DNA from: Planctomycetota bacterium
Lineage (GTDB): Bacteria > Planctomycetota > B15-G4
Assembly (NCBI GenBank): GCA_020638905.1
Contig: JACKHP010000014.1
Span: 27,313-91,312, forward strand
DNA: 64,000 nucleotides
Reading direction: 5' to 3'
Shown: positions 1-10,619 of the stretch, piece by piece
Layout: every line of letters starts with the position of its first letter
Numbering within the stretch: the stretch's first letter is position 1
Translations under genes and position numbers: made by a program
The notes under the pieces: generated by a model
Seen by the model: the letters and a program-made list of their open reading frames with translations, nothing else
What the model was told of the DNA's origin: nothing
Database searches by the model: none

Positions 1-1
1 C

Positions 2-451
2 CGGGCCACGCTGCGGCTGCGGCGACCCGTGCTCACGCTGCCGGGCGACCTGCTCGTCTCGGCCGACGGGCGCACCCTGGGGCGCGGCCAGGTCGAGGTC
101 GAGCCTCGCCCGCTGCTCTTCGTGGGCACCAGCGACCCGGCCGCGGTGCGCGAGTGCGCCGCCGCCGCGGCCGAGATCCTGCCCTTCCGCGCCCGCATCG
201 ACGCCGAGGGACGGGTCGCGATCGACCGCGTGAGCCGCGGCGACGACGGCAGGGTGCGTTTCCTGACCACCCGCGGCGTCGAGATCGAGTGGGGGCGCTC
301 GCTGCGCTCGACGCCCCTGGCCGTGGTCGACCTGCCGCCCGAGCGCCGGGTCGAGAACCTCATGGCGGCCATCCGCGGCAACCCCGGCCTGTACGGGGTC
401 TGGCGCGTCACGCTCTGGAAGGAGCAGCCCGAGGTCTTCGTCTCGGACTGA
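2..451 (+). CDS. C-terminal part of an unrecognised protein, possibly FtsQ/DivIB-like
   Basis: The reading frame is open from base 2, so the gene begins left of the window. The first in-window start candidate (GTG at 29) is probably internal. About 149 residues are visible. They contain a segment reading DGRVRFLTTRGVEIEWG, then PPERRVENLMAAI and a terminal beta-strand-like stretch (VWRVTLWKEQPEVFV). This layout of a beta-rich domain ending in a short strand after an LxxI helix resembles the C-terminal part of FtsQ/DivIB division proteins. The usual neighbours ftsA and ftsZ are absent, however, and rplM follows instead. The coding assignment is reasonable; the FtsQ reading is only a suggestion. 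Confidence 0.45.
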   Translation, partial: RATLRLRRPVLTLPGDLLVSADGRTLGRGQVEVEPRPLLFVGTSDPAAVRECAAAAAEILPFRARIDAEGRVAIDRVSRGDDGRVRFLTTRGVEIEWGRSLRSTPLAVVDLPPERRVENLMAAIRGNPGLYGVWRVTLWKEQPEVFVSD

Positions 452-580
452 GCGCGGGCGGGCCGTTGATCCCCGGCCGACCTTTTGGGATGCTCCCCGA
501 TTCGGAGTCCGGTCCGTGAGAGGCGTCCCTGGGGGACGTCCCCGGGTCGTACCCTGTCGGCCGCCGCAACACGAGAAACC

Positions 581-1039
581 ATGGACAAGACCTATCGAGC
601 CAAGCCGGGCGAGGTCCTGCAGAGCTGGCACCACTTCGACGCCGAAGGCGCCGTCCTGGGCCGCATGGCGTCGCGCATCGCGCTGATCCTGCAGGGCAAG
701 CACCACGCCCGCTACACCCCCGAGACCGACACGGGCGACTTCGTCGTGGTGACGAACGCGACCAAGGTCTTCCTGTCCGGCAACAAGGCCGACGACCGCA
801 TGCAGCGCTGGCACACCGGCTACATGGGTGGTCTGCGCGAGATGTCGTCGGGCGAGATGCGCGAGCGGCATCCCGAGCGCCTCGTGATGCTGGCCGTGCG
901 GCGCATGATGCCCAAGACGATCCTGGGCCGCCGCATGCTGAAGAAGCTCAAGGTCTACCCCGGCGCCGAACACATCCACTCGGCGCAGCAGCCGGTGGCC
1001 GTCGACATGACGCCCTACTTGCCGAAGCAGGACAGCTGA
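581..1039 (+). CDS. rplM: 50S ribosomal protein L13
   Basis: Structural protein of the large ribosomal subunit that binds 23S rRNA early in assembly. The 152-residue product shows L13 hallmarks: WHHFDAEGAVLGRMASRIA near the N-terminus, GDFVVVTNA in the middle, HTGYMGGLRE, then AVRRMMPKTILGRRMLKKLKVYPG and a final H-rich tail. I chose ATG at 581 because the family starts just before the (K/R)TY segment; the frame runs open upstream to 485 without homology. A -10-like TACCCT lies at 550-555. A small stem (CGTCCC at 524-529 with GGGACG at 533-538) sits in the leader and could be regulatory. rpsI follows after 4 bases, the usual rplM-rpsI operon. Confidence 0.97.
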   Translation: MDKTYRAKPGEVLQSWHHFDAEGAVLGRMASRIALILQGKHHARYTPETDTGDFVVVTNATKVFLSGNKADDRMQRWHTGYMGGLREMSSGEMRERHPERLVMLAVRRMMPKTILGRRMLKKLKVYPGAEHIHSAQQPVAVDMTPYLPKQDS

Positions 1040-1043
1040 TCCC

Positions 1044-1511
1044 ATGACCGAAGACAACGACACGATCGAGCCCGTGGTGGTGCGTCCCGAGACGAGCCGC
1101 GCGCCCGTCTCCCTGGGTTCGGCGAAGGACTTCGTCTGGGGCACCGGTCGCCGCAAGACCTCGGTGGCGCGCGTGCGCCTCAAGCAGGGCAGCGGCAACA
1201 TCGTGGTCAACGGCCGCGCGCTCGACGACTACTTCCCGGTGCTGACCCACCGCAACGAGATCATGGGTCCGATCAAGGACTCGGCGACCGAAGGTCGCTT
1301 CGACGTGCTCGCGAACCTGAACGGCGGCGGCATCACGGGCCAGGCCGGCGCGCTGCGCCTCGGCATCGCCCGAGCGCTGATCAAGGTCGAGCCGGGCCTC
1401 GAGGAGGCGCTGCGCGGCGGCGGACACCTGACCCGCGACGGCCGCATGGTCGAGCGCAAGAAGTACGGTCAGCGCAAGGCGCGTCGTCGCTTCCAGTTCA
1501 GCAAGCGCTGA
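1044..1511 (+). CDS. rpsI: 30S ribosomal protein S9
   Basis: Structural protein of the small subunit whose C-terminal tail reaches the P-site tRNA. The 155-residue product carries a roughly 28-residue N-terminal extension, then WGTGRRKTSVARVRL, VNGRALDDYF, the LNGGGITGQAGALRLGIARAL block and the diagnostic basic tail KKYGQRKARRRFQFSKR ending in R. It starts 4 bases after rplM, so the two are co-transcribed and probably translationally linked. Family assignment is unambiguous from the tail and the GGG-x-x-GQ block. Confidence 0.98.
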   Translation: MTEDNDTIEPVVVRPETSRAPVSLGSAKDFVWGTGRRKTSVARVRLKQGSGNIVVNGRALDDYFPVLTHRNEIMGPIKDSATEGRFDVLANLNGGGITGQAGALRLGIARALIKVEPGLEEALRGGGHLTRDGRMVERKKYGQRKARRRFQFSKR

Positions 1512-1573
1512 GTCGAACGCGGTCCGGAGAGGGCGTCCCCGACGAGGCCCCACCGGTCCCGTCCGAGGAGCCC

Positions 1574-2329
1574 ATGGCCGGTCACAGCCAGTTCAAGAAC
1601 ATCATGCACCGCAAGGGCGCGGTGGACGCGAAGCGTTCCCGCGCCTTCAGCAAGCACGCGCGCCTGATCATGAACGCCGCGCGCGTCGGCGGTGCCGATC
1701 CGGCGACCAACCTGAGCCTGCGCTACGCCATCGACCGCGCGCGCCAGGACAACATGACGAAGGACGCCATCGAGCGCGCCATCCTCAAGGGCAGCGGCGG
1801 GGGTGAAGGCGCGGCGATGGAGACGATCACGTACGAGGGCTACGGCCCCGGCGGCGTGGCGATCCTGGTCGAGACGCTGACCGACAACCGGAACCGCACC
1901 GTGGCCGAGGTGCGCAACACCATCGACCGCAACGGCGGCGCGATGGGCGAGAACGGTTCGGTGGCCTGGAACTTCGAGCGCAAGGCCGTCTTCTTCGTGG
2001 CCGCCGATCCCGAGAAGGAAGACGAGGTCATGATGGCCGCCATGGAGGCCGAGGCGGACGACTGCGCGGCGATCGACGGCGGCTTCGAGATCACGGCCGA
2101 GCCGTCGCGCTTCGGGTCCGTCTCCGAGGCGCTCGAGGCGGCGGGCTTCCAGCCCGAGAAGAGCGAGGTGGCCTCGCTGCCCAAGACCACCGTGCGGCTC
2201 GACGATGCCGAGCAGGTGCAGACACTCGTGCGGCTGCTCAACCTGCTCGACGAGCTCGACGACGTGCAGTCGTGCGCCACGAACCTCGAGTGGACGGACG
2301 CGGCCCTGGCCGCGGCCGAGGGCGCCTGA
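1574..2329 (+). CDS. yebC: YebC/TACO1-family translation or transcription factor
   Basis: The 251-residue protein begins with the family signature MAGHSQFKNIMHRKGAVDAKR and continues with the conserved YEGYGPGGVAILVETLTDNRNRT and the NGGAMGENGSVAWNF block. Family members have been described as DNA-binding regulators and, more recently, as ribosome-associated factors that relieve stalling on proline-rich sequences. Which role applies here cannot be told from sequence. It lies 62 bases after rpsI on the same strand, compatible with a translation-related operon. Length is normal (about 240-250). Confidence 0.95.
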   Translation: MAGHSQFKNIMHRKGAVDAKRSRAFSKHARLIMNAARVGGADPATNLSLRYAIDRARQDNMTKDAIERAILKGSGGGEGAAMETITYEGYGPGGVAILVETLTDNRNRTVAEVRNTIDRNGGAMGENGSVAWNFERKAVFFVAADPEKEDEVMMAAMEAEADDCAAIDGGFEITAEPSRFGSVSEALEAAGFQPEKSEVASLPKTTVRLDDAEQVQTLVRLLNLLDELDDVQSCATNLEWTDAALAAAEGA

Positions 2330-2347
2330 GGTCGCGACGGGCGCGGC

Positions 2348-3355
2348 TCAGGCCAGCGCCACGACGACGACGTAGACGGCCAGCATCGCCACCGCTCCGG
2401 CGCCCACCGCGCGGGGAGCGGCTCGTGCGACACGCAGTCGCACCGTCAGCATGCCGAGCAGCGTGAGCAGCAGTCCCGCCGCGAGGTTGGCGGCCATGCG
2501 GTGTGGCTCCGCGTCCTGGACGAGCGGTCGTCCCGCGGTGGCGCCGGTCTGGTAGACGAGGTCGCACACTCCCAGCACGCCCAGGTTGAAGATGTTGCTC
2601 CCGAGGATCGAGCCGGCGGCCAACGTCAGCAGGCCGAGGCGCAGGGCGGCCAGGCCGGTGACGAGTTCGGGCAACGAGCTCACGCTGGCCAGGAAGAGCG
2701 TGCCGACGAAGCTGCTCGAGAGTGCGTACGTCGAGGCGAGCGAGTCGCCGATGCGCGCCAGCCACAGGCCCGCGAGCATGATCACCGCCCCGGCGGCCAG
2801 GCAGCGCAGCGTCGCCGGGAGCCTGTCGCCTGTCTCGGCGGGCACGCCGTCCGCGTCGTTCGACGCGCCCTCACGCTGTCCGCGCCAGCCGTGCAGCGTG
2901 GCCAGCGTGTAGCCGCCCAGCAGGAAGACCCCGAGCGTACGCGACCAGACGGATCCCTCCAGGTCGTCGTGCAGGAAGGTGATCGCGATGGCGCCGGTCA
3001 GCATGGCGAGGTTGAACACACCGAGCGGCATGACGCCGCGCGGGTCGCCGTGGCACGCGATGCGGCGGCGCACGGCGAACAGCTCGAGCAGGCCCAGGAT
3101 CGCCAGGTTGAAGATCACGCTGCCCGTGATGTTGCCGGCGGCGAGGCCGGGATTGCCGACCTCGGTGATGGCCGAGATCGAGATCGTGACCTCGGGCAAC
3201 GAGGTGGCCCAACCCAGGACCACGAACCCGGCGAAGGCGTGTCCCCATCCCATGGCCGCGGCCAGGCGCTCGGCATTTCGCGTCAAGCTCAACCCGGCCG
3301 CGACGACGATAGCGGCCGCTGCGGCGAACTCGAGCCAGAGCAGGACGTGCTCCAT
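2348..3355 (-). CDS. Na+/Ca2+ exchanger-family membrane antiporter
   Basis: Inner-membrane cation/Ca2+ exchanger of about 335 residues with around ten hydrophobic segments arranged as two Na_Ca_ex repeats. The alpha-repeats are visible. The first has GWATSLPEVTISI followed by GNITGSVIFNLAILG. The second has SSLPELVTGLAAL followed by GSILGSNIFNLGVLG. The second repeat has the canonical GSN; in the first, the Asn of GSN is replaced by Val, which may alter ion coordination or specificity. I chose ATG at 3355 (protein begins MEHVLLWLEF), which places the first transmembrane helix at the N-terminus. The longer frame upstream runs over a gene on the other strand. It converges with yebC and diverges from the GGDEF-like gene. 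Confidence 0.88.
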   Translation of the reverse strand: MEHVLLWLEFAAAAAIVVAAGLSLTRNAERLAAAMGWGHAFAGFVVLGWATSLPEVTISISAITEVGNPGLAAGNITGSVIFNLAILGLLELFAVRRRIACHGDPRGVMPLGVFNLAMLTGAIAITFLHDDLEGSVWSRTLGVFLLGGYTLATLHGWRGQREGASNDADGVPAETGDRLPATLRCLAAGAVIMLAGLWLARIGDSLASTYALSSSFVGTLFLASVSSLPELVTGLAALRLGLLTLAAGSILGSNIFNLGVLGVCDLVYQTGATAGRPLVQDAEPHRMAANLAAGLLLTLLGMLTVRLRVARAAPRAVGAGAVAMLAVYVVVVALA

Positions 3356-3397
3356 GTTAGCTTCGGGCCGAACGGCCTCTCGTCGAGGGACAAAGTG

Positions 3398-3925
3398 ATG
3401 GACAGCATACCGATGGACCAGCAGCGGCTCGTCGACTTCCTGACCGACCCCGAGACGTCGCTGCTCGGTCGCGACTACTTCCTCTTCAGGCTCGAGGAGG
3501 AGTTCAAGAAGTCGTGGCGCTACCGTTGGCCGCTCTCGCTCGTCGTGGCGGACGTCGACGGCTTCGACCAGATCCGAGCCGAGGACGGTGAGCGTGGCAT
3601 GCGCCAGACGTTGCTCGACATCTCGGGCGAGCTGCTGCTCGCCTCCCGCGACACCGATCTCTCGAGCCGCATCGCCGACGCTCGCTTCGCGATCCTGCTG
3701 CCGGGAACCGACGCGGTCGGCGCGGAGGCGTTCGTCGAGCGCGTGCTGCGCAGCGTGGCCGAGGGCTCGTTCGGCCGACTCGTGCTGAGCATCGGTGGCG
3801 CGAGCGCGCCCGGTGACGACCTCGGTTCGAGCGACGAGTTCCTGGCGCGCGCACTCACGGGTGCGCAGGAGGCCCGCGGCAAGGGTCGCAACGCGTTCGT
3901 GCTCTGGGACCGTCCGTCGCGCTGA
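3398..3925 (+). CDS. Degenerate GGDEF-domain protein
   Basis: A 175-residue soluble protein. Residues about 20-165 follow the GGDEF fold: the entry segment LLGRDYFLFRLEEEFKKSWRY resembles the DxLTGL-N-R region, and SLVVADVDGFDQIRAEDGER matches the metal-binding D(V/I)DxFK...G strand. The next conserved block reads RIADARFAILLPGTD exactly where a cyclase has R-GGDEF-hhLP. The catalytic GGDEF/GGEEF is therefore missing, and the RxxD inhibitory site is not evident, so it is probably a non-catalytic c-di-GMP-related or structural domain. ATG at 3398 follows GAGGGA at a good distance. It is divergent from the exchanger gene. Confidence 0.75.
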   Translation: MDSIPMDQQRLVDFLTDPETSLLGRDYFLFRLEEEFKKSWRYRWPLSLVVADVDGFDQIRAEDGERGMRQTLLDISGELLLASRDTDLSSRIADARFAILLPGTDAVGAEAFVERVLRSVAEGSFGRLVLSIGGASAPGDDLGSSDEFLARALTGAQEARGKGRNAFVLWDRPSR

Positions 3926-4348
3926 GCGCTCGTCGGTCGCGCTCGGCGTCTCCGGACGCCGTCGCCGACCGGCGCCCGAGCGAGCCGCGAGGAACGAGCG
4001 GCGGCCGACCCGCGTCGGGCGTGCATGTCCTGCTCGCGGCGCGCGGCATCCCGAGCTCCGCCCGAGCCCCGCACGCATCCGAAGGGCGGCCGGGAGGGAC
4101 CGGCGCGCCTCCGGACGAGGCAACGCGTTGCCGGTGTCCGGACGTGCCACGGATGCGCCGTCCCGAGCTCGCGTGATGCCCGCAAGTCACCGGCATCGCG
4201 GGCCGAAGACGGGCCGACCTCGCGGGGCCTCGTCGAGTCCTGGTGCGGCGTCACAGCGGCGCCAACGGCCGGACATGCCTGCTTCGCGGGGGCGCGCGTA
4301 CGCTGGACGACGTCGTGGGGCGTCCGCTCGGCCAGAGGAGGAGGCACC
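3926..4348 (+). other. 423-base gene-free stretch with a structured palindrome
   Basis: No convincing gene is present: the reading frames crossing it have no recognisable domains and are leftovers of the high GC. The notable content is a nested inverted repeat at 4111-4141 (listed separately), a TACGCT hexamer near 4301 and a strong Shine-Dalgarno GAGGAGGAG just before the gene starting at 4349. Confidence 0.5.
4111..4141. repeat. Nested inverted repeat (extended hairpin)
   Basis: CCGGAC (4111-4116) pairs with GTCCGG (4136-4141), and inside it lies the perfect 14-bp palindrome GGCAACGCGTTGCC (4119-4132). As RNA this gives two stacked 6-bp stems with a small internal loop. As DNA it is a two-fold symmetric site that a dimeric protein could bind. 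It is not followed by a T-run, so a simple terminator is not the best reading. Confidence 0.5.
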
Positions 4349-5464
4349 ATGTTCACGACCATGTTCGCAGCGGCCGTGCTGCTGCTTCCGATCGCGACCC
4401 CGGCGGGTCCGGGGCCGGTCGAGTCCGATCATCCGCTGTTCACGCGCACGGCCGAGATGGCGAACGACGGCTTCGGATCCGAGCTCGTGCGCCTGGGCGA
4501 TCTCGACGGCGACGGGGTGCGCGACCTGGCGGTCTCGGCCGTCGGTCGCGGACAGGTCCTGCTCGTGTCCGGTGCCGACGGACACACGCTCTCGGTGCTC
4601 GGAGGGCCGACCGGCTTCGGACACGGCCTGGTGGTCGCCGACGTCGACGGCGATTCGGTCGACGATCTGGTGGTGGCCGCCCCGTTCGCCGCCGTCGCCG
4701 CGGGCGAGGTGCGGGTGCACTCGGGCCACGACGGTTCGCTGCTGGCGGTCGTCGCGGGGCGCGGCGCCGCGAGCCACCTGGGCGAACTGCTGCTCTCTCC
4801 CGGCGACGTCGACGGCGACGGACGCGACGACCTGCTGGTCTCCGATGCGGGCGGCGTGCGCCTGATCGACGTCCTCGCGAACCGCGACCTGCCCGTCGAC
4901 GAGGGCCTGCGTGCCTTCGGTGACACCCTGCTGGCCCTGCGGCGGCAGGGCCTCCCGGCGCGCGGACTGTTCGTCGACGACCTCGACGGCGACGGTCGAC
5001 GTGAGCCGGTCCTGGCGCTGCCCTACAGCCTCGATGGGATGCGCGGCGAAGTCGTCGTGACGCGTTCGTCCGACGGCTCCACGCTCCAGCGTCTGCGCAG
5101 CGGTCGCGAGGGTGACGGCTTCGGCTGGTCGCTGGCGTCCACCGACGATCTCGACGGGGACGGACACGCCGACCTCGTCATCGGGGCGCCGTCCGACGAC
5201 CAGGGGGGGCGCGACGCGGGCGCCGCCTACGTCGTCTCGGGACGGTCCGGGACGCCGCTCTTCGCGGTGCGCGGCACCGAGCCCGGCGAGCATCTCGGGA
5301 ACGCGGTCGCGGCGCTCGACGACATCGACGGCGACGGCGTGTCGGATGTCCTGGCCGGGGCCCAGCGCGACGATGGGCGGGGACGACTGCTGGCCTTCCC
5401 GACGCCGGTGCGCCCGCGCGGCGGCATGGAGCTGCGTCCGGTCCTGGGCGACCGGAATCCGTAG
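4349..5464 (+). CDS. Secreted FG-GAP/VCBS repeat protein
   Basis: A 371-residue exported protein. Residues 1-18 form a signal peptide (MFTTMFAAAVLLLPIATPA). The rest is made of integrin-alpha-like beta-propeller repeats, each with a calcium-loop motif of the form D-x-D-G-D-G: DLDGDGVRDL, DVDGDSVDDL, DVDGDGRDDLL, DLDGDGRREP, DLDGDGHADL and DIDGDGVSDV. Typical roles are calcium-stabilised adhesion or surface binding, but no partner is visible here. ATG at 4349 follows a strong GAGGAGGAG Shine-Dalgarno. The neighbours (GGDEF-like gene upstream, PPDK convergent downstream) do not explain it. Confidence 0.88.
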   Translation: MFTTMFAAAVLLLPIATPAGPGPVESDHPLFTRTAEMANDGFGSELVRLGDLDGDGVRDLAVSAVGRGQVLLVSGADGHTLSVLGGPTGFGHGLVVADVDGDSVDDLVVAAPFAAVAAGEVRVHSGHDGSLLAVVAGRGAASHLGELLLSPGDVDGDGRDDLLVSDAGGVRLIDVLANRDLPVDEGLRAFGDTLLALRRQGLPARGLFVDDLDGDGRREPVLALPYSLDGMRGEVVVTRSSDGSTLQRLRSGREGDGFGWSLASTDDLDGDGHADLVIGAPSDDQGGRDAGAAYVVSGRSGTPLFAVRGTEPGEHLGNAVAALDDIDGDGVSDVLAGAQRDDGRGRLLAFPTPVRPRGGMELRPVLGDRNP

Positions 5465-5477
5465 ACGGCCGCGTCGC

Positions 5478-5508
5478 CGGGACGTGCGTCGCGACCGGCG
5501 GCGTCCCG
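5478..5508. terminator. Hairpin between convergent genes
   Basis: CGGGACG (5478-5484) and CGTCCCG (5502-5508) form a 7-bp stem with a 17-nt loop, placed between the convergent FG-GAP and PPDK genes. No T-run is visible, so it is only a weak bidirectional terminator candidate. Confidence 0.3.
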
Positions 5509-5521
5509 AGTCGACGGAGCT

Positions 5522-8139
<2,618 letters not shown>

Positions 8140-8143
<4 letters not shown>

Positions 8144-8748
8144 GGTGTCACCTCGGCGGGGGTCAGCAGCCCCGAGATGGATCCGATCTTCCAGCGCGTC
8201 AGCACGCGGATCGCGCGCAGGCGCCGGATCTGCTCGCTCGACAGCAGGGGTTCGTCGACGCGCAGCACCTGCTGCCCCCCGCGCTGGTAGACCACGTCGG
8301 CGATCGGTCGCTCGAGGCGTGCGGTGGGGGACGGGTCGTCCTGCGTGTCGAAGATCGCCCAGGTCTCGCGCTCGAAGGCGATGTCGTACTCCTGGCCCTC
8401 GACCTCGAAGGTCATGCGCGCCACGCCCGCGTCCTCGAGCACGAGCGTCTCGACGGCCCGGCCGGGGAGGTCGAACGTCTTGAGCAGCCAGGCGAAGAAC
8501 GGCTGCTCCTCGAGCAGCTTGCGACGGGCGGCGTAGTACGTCTCCCAGCCGCCCATCTGGAGCTTGAGTCCCGCCGTGAGGCAGCCGTACTCCTCGATCG
8601 GATCGTCGTGGCAGAGCTGCGCCTGCCAGGTGCGCAGGGTCGCCTCGGGCGTGCTGTAGTCGACGCGCTTGGGAGGACAGCACGCGCCCACGAGCAGCAG
8701 GCTCGCGAGCAGCGCGAGGACGCGTGCGCAGGGCGGCTTCTCGTTCAC
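8140..8748 (-). CDS. Small lipoprotein of unknown function upstream of PPDK
   Basis: A 202-residue product if translation begins at GTG 8748. This choice puts a clean lipoprotein signal at the N-terminus (basic start, LALLASLLLVGAC, lipid-carrying Cys near residue 20). The frame continues upstream but without a signal. The mature part begins with TPEATLRTWQAQLCHDD and is a soluble alpha/beta domain with several Trp and no motif I recognise. It is the first gene of a two-gene unit with ppdK (four-base overlap). A periplasmic protein coupled to a cytosolic kinase-like enzyme is unexpected, and a shared function cannot be inferred. Confidence 0.72.
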
Positions 8749-8887
8749 GACGTCACGGCACAGGCCTGGAAGGTCCAGGGACGCCCGGTGCGGGCTCCCC
8801 GGAGGAAGTCCGGACCCGAACGGCCGGAACCGTGGCAGCCTAGTCCGCGCGCGCGCCGCGGTCAACGGAACACGGGGCCCGCGCTCC

Positions 8888-8916
8888 TTGATTCAGTGCG
8901 GGGACGGGCCGAGAAT
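8888..8916 (+). promoter_or_regulatory. Sigma-70-like promoter for the pilus ATPase operon
   Basis: TTGATT (8888-8893) and GAGAAT (8911-8916) are separated by exactly 17 bases and match 4/6 of both the -35 and -10 consensus. Transcription would begin near 8923, giving a leader of about 26 nt with GGAG before ATG 8949. Confidence 0.5.
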
Positions 8917-8948
8917 GCCCGCCCCGATCCCCTCCCGTGCGGAGCGAC

Positions 8949-10619
8949 ATGTCCCGTCGACTGGGCGAGATGCTGCTGGCGCAAGGCGTCCTCGACGAGC
9001 GTCAGCTCGGACAGGCGCTGGCCGTGCAGAAGAACCGGCGCGTTCCGCTGGGCGAGGTCATCGTCCAGCTCGGCTACGCCTCCGAAGACCAGGTCTGGCG
9101 CATGCTGGCCCAGCAGCAGAAGCTGCCCTTCGTCGACCTCGAGGCCGACGTCGAGCGGGGGGGACGCATCAAGCCGGCGGTCATCGAGCGCGTCCCCGCG
9201 GCGGTGGTCGAGGAGCACCGGGTGGTGCCGGTGGCGGTCAAGGACGGCAAGCTCGTCGTGGCCGTCGACGACCCGCTGCGCACCTTCTCGCTCGACACGC
9301 TGCAGTTCGTGCTCGACGCCGACCTGGGCGCGGCGCTCACCACGCCCGGCGGCCTGGCGCGCGCCATGGCGCACTACTACGGCGTGCACGCGTCGGGCCC
9401 CGACACCGACCTCGGCGCGGCCATGGGCGACGAGGACGTCGACGCCGACGAGGCGCCAATCATCAGGCTCGTGCAGCGCATGATCGCCACGGCCGTCGAG
9501 CAGCGCGCGAGCGACATCCACGTCGAGCCGATGGACGGCCGCATCCGCGTGCGGTTCCGCAAGGACGGCGTGCTCGTCGAGGTCGCCACGCACGAGGAGC
9601 ACCTGCTCGGTCCGCTCATGTCGCGCCTCAAGATCATGGCCGGCATGGACATCGCCGAGAAGCGCAAGCCCCAGGACGGTCGCATCGGCCTGCAGGTCGC
9701 GGGGCGCCCGATCGACATCCGCGCGTCGGTGCTGCCGAGCAACCACGGCGAGTCGATGGTCATGCGTCTGCTCGACAAGCAGATGGGCCTGGTGTCGCTC
9801 CCCGAGCTGGGCTTCGGCGACGCCGACCTGCAGCGCTTCCGCGAGATCATCAAGCGTCCCAACGGCATCGTGCTCGTCACGGGCCCGACGGGCTCCGGCA
9901 AGACGACCACGCTGTACGCGGCGCTCTCCGAGCTGAACCGCCCCGACGTGAAGATCATCACGGCCGAGGACCCGGTCGAGTACGAGATCCCGGGCATCAA
10001 CCAGGTGCAGGTGCACGGCAAGATCGGGCTCGACTTCGCGCGCATCCTGCGCGCCATGCTGCGCCAGGCGCCGAACGTGATCCTGGTGGGCGAGATCCGC
10101 GACCGCGAGACGGCCGAGGTGGCGATCCAGGCGGCGCTCACGGGACACCTCGTGTTCGCCACGCTGCACACGAACGACGCGCCCTCGGCGCTCGCGCGCC
10201 TGGCCGACATGGGCGTCAAGCCGTTCCTCGTCTCGGCCTCGATCCAGGCGGTCATGGCGCAACGGCTCGTGCGCAAGCTGTGCGCGGCGTGCAAGCGTCC
10301 GGCCGAGCCCGAGGAGAGCGAGCTGCGGGCGATCGGCCTGACGTCCGAGCGCATGCAGGGACGCACGCTGTTCCGCGCCGAGGGCTGCAGCGAGTGCGGC
10401 TTCTCGGGCTACCGCGGTCGCGTGGCGGTGTTCGAGCTGCTGGTGCTCGACGCGACGCTGCGCGACATGGCCTTCCGCAACGAGTCGACGCCGGCCATCC
10501 GGGCCCAGGCCGAACGCGGTGGACGCATGGTGCCGCTGCGCGAGGACGGCATCCGCAAGGTGCTCGCGGGCGTCACGTCGATCGCCGAGATCCTCAAGGT
10601 GAGCCACGAGGCCTCATGA
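8949..10619 (+). CDS. Type IV pilus/type II secretion assembly ATPase, copy 1 (PilB/GspE-like)
   Basis: Cytoplasmic hexameric ATPase powering pilin or pseudopilin assembly. In 556 residues: an N-terminal MshEN domain (RRLGEMLLAQGVLDERQL...ALAVQ, residues 2-65) of the type that can bind c-di-GMP; a second N-terminal domain to about 165; and the ATPase domain with Walker A GPTGSGKTTT, Asp box VGEIRDRET and His box TGHLVFATLHTND. The zinc-binding CxxC pairs KLCAAC and GCSECGFSGYRGR separate assembly (PilB/GspE) from retraction (PilT) ATPases. ATG 8949 is preferred over GTG 8937 because it follows GGAG. It overlaps the second ATPase gene by four bases (ATGA). Confidence 0.93.
   Translation: MSRRLGEMLLAQGVLDERQLGQALAVQKNRRVPLGEVIVQLGYASEDQVWRMLAQQQKLPFVDLEADVERGGRIKPAVIERVPAAVVEEHRVVPVAVKDGKLVVAVDDPLRTFSLDTLQFVLDADLGAALTTPGGLARAMAHYYGVHASGPDTDLGAAMGDEDVDADEAPIIRLVQRMIATAVEQRASDIHVEPMDGRIRVRFRKDGVLVEVATHEEHLLGPLMSRLKIMAGMDIAEKRKPQDGRIGLQVAGRPIDIRASVLPSNHGESMVMRLLDKQMGLVSLPELGFGDADLQRFREIIKRPNGIVLVTGPTGSGKTTTLYAALSELNRPDVKIITAEDPVEYEIPGINQVQVHGKIGLDFARILRAMLRQAPNVILVGEIRDRETAEVAIQAALTGHLVFATLHTNDAPSALARLADMGVKPFLVSASIQAVMAQRLVRKLCAACKRPAEPEESELRAIGLTSERMQGRTLFRAEGCSECGFSGYRGRVAVFELLVLDATLRDMAFRNESTPAIRAQAERGGRMVPLREDGIRKVLAGVTSIAEILKVSHEAS

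Noticed and set aside
532..543. GGGGACGTCCCC palindrome before rplM
   Set aside because: A 12-base palindrome is easily met by chance in such GC-rich sequence and has no supporting context; mentioned only as part of a possible leader stem.
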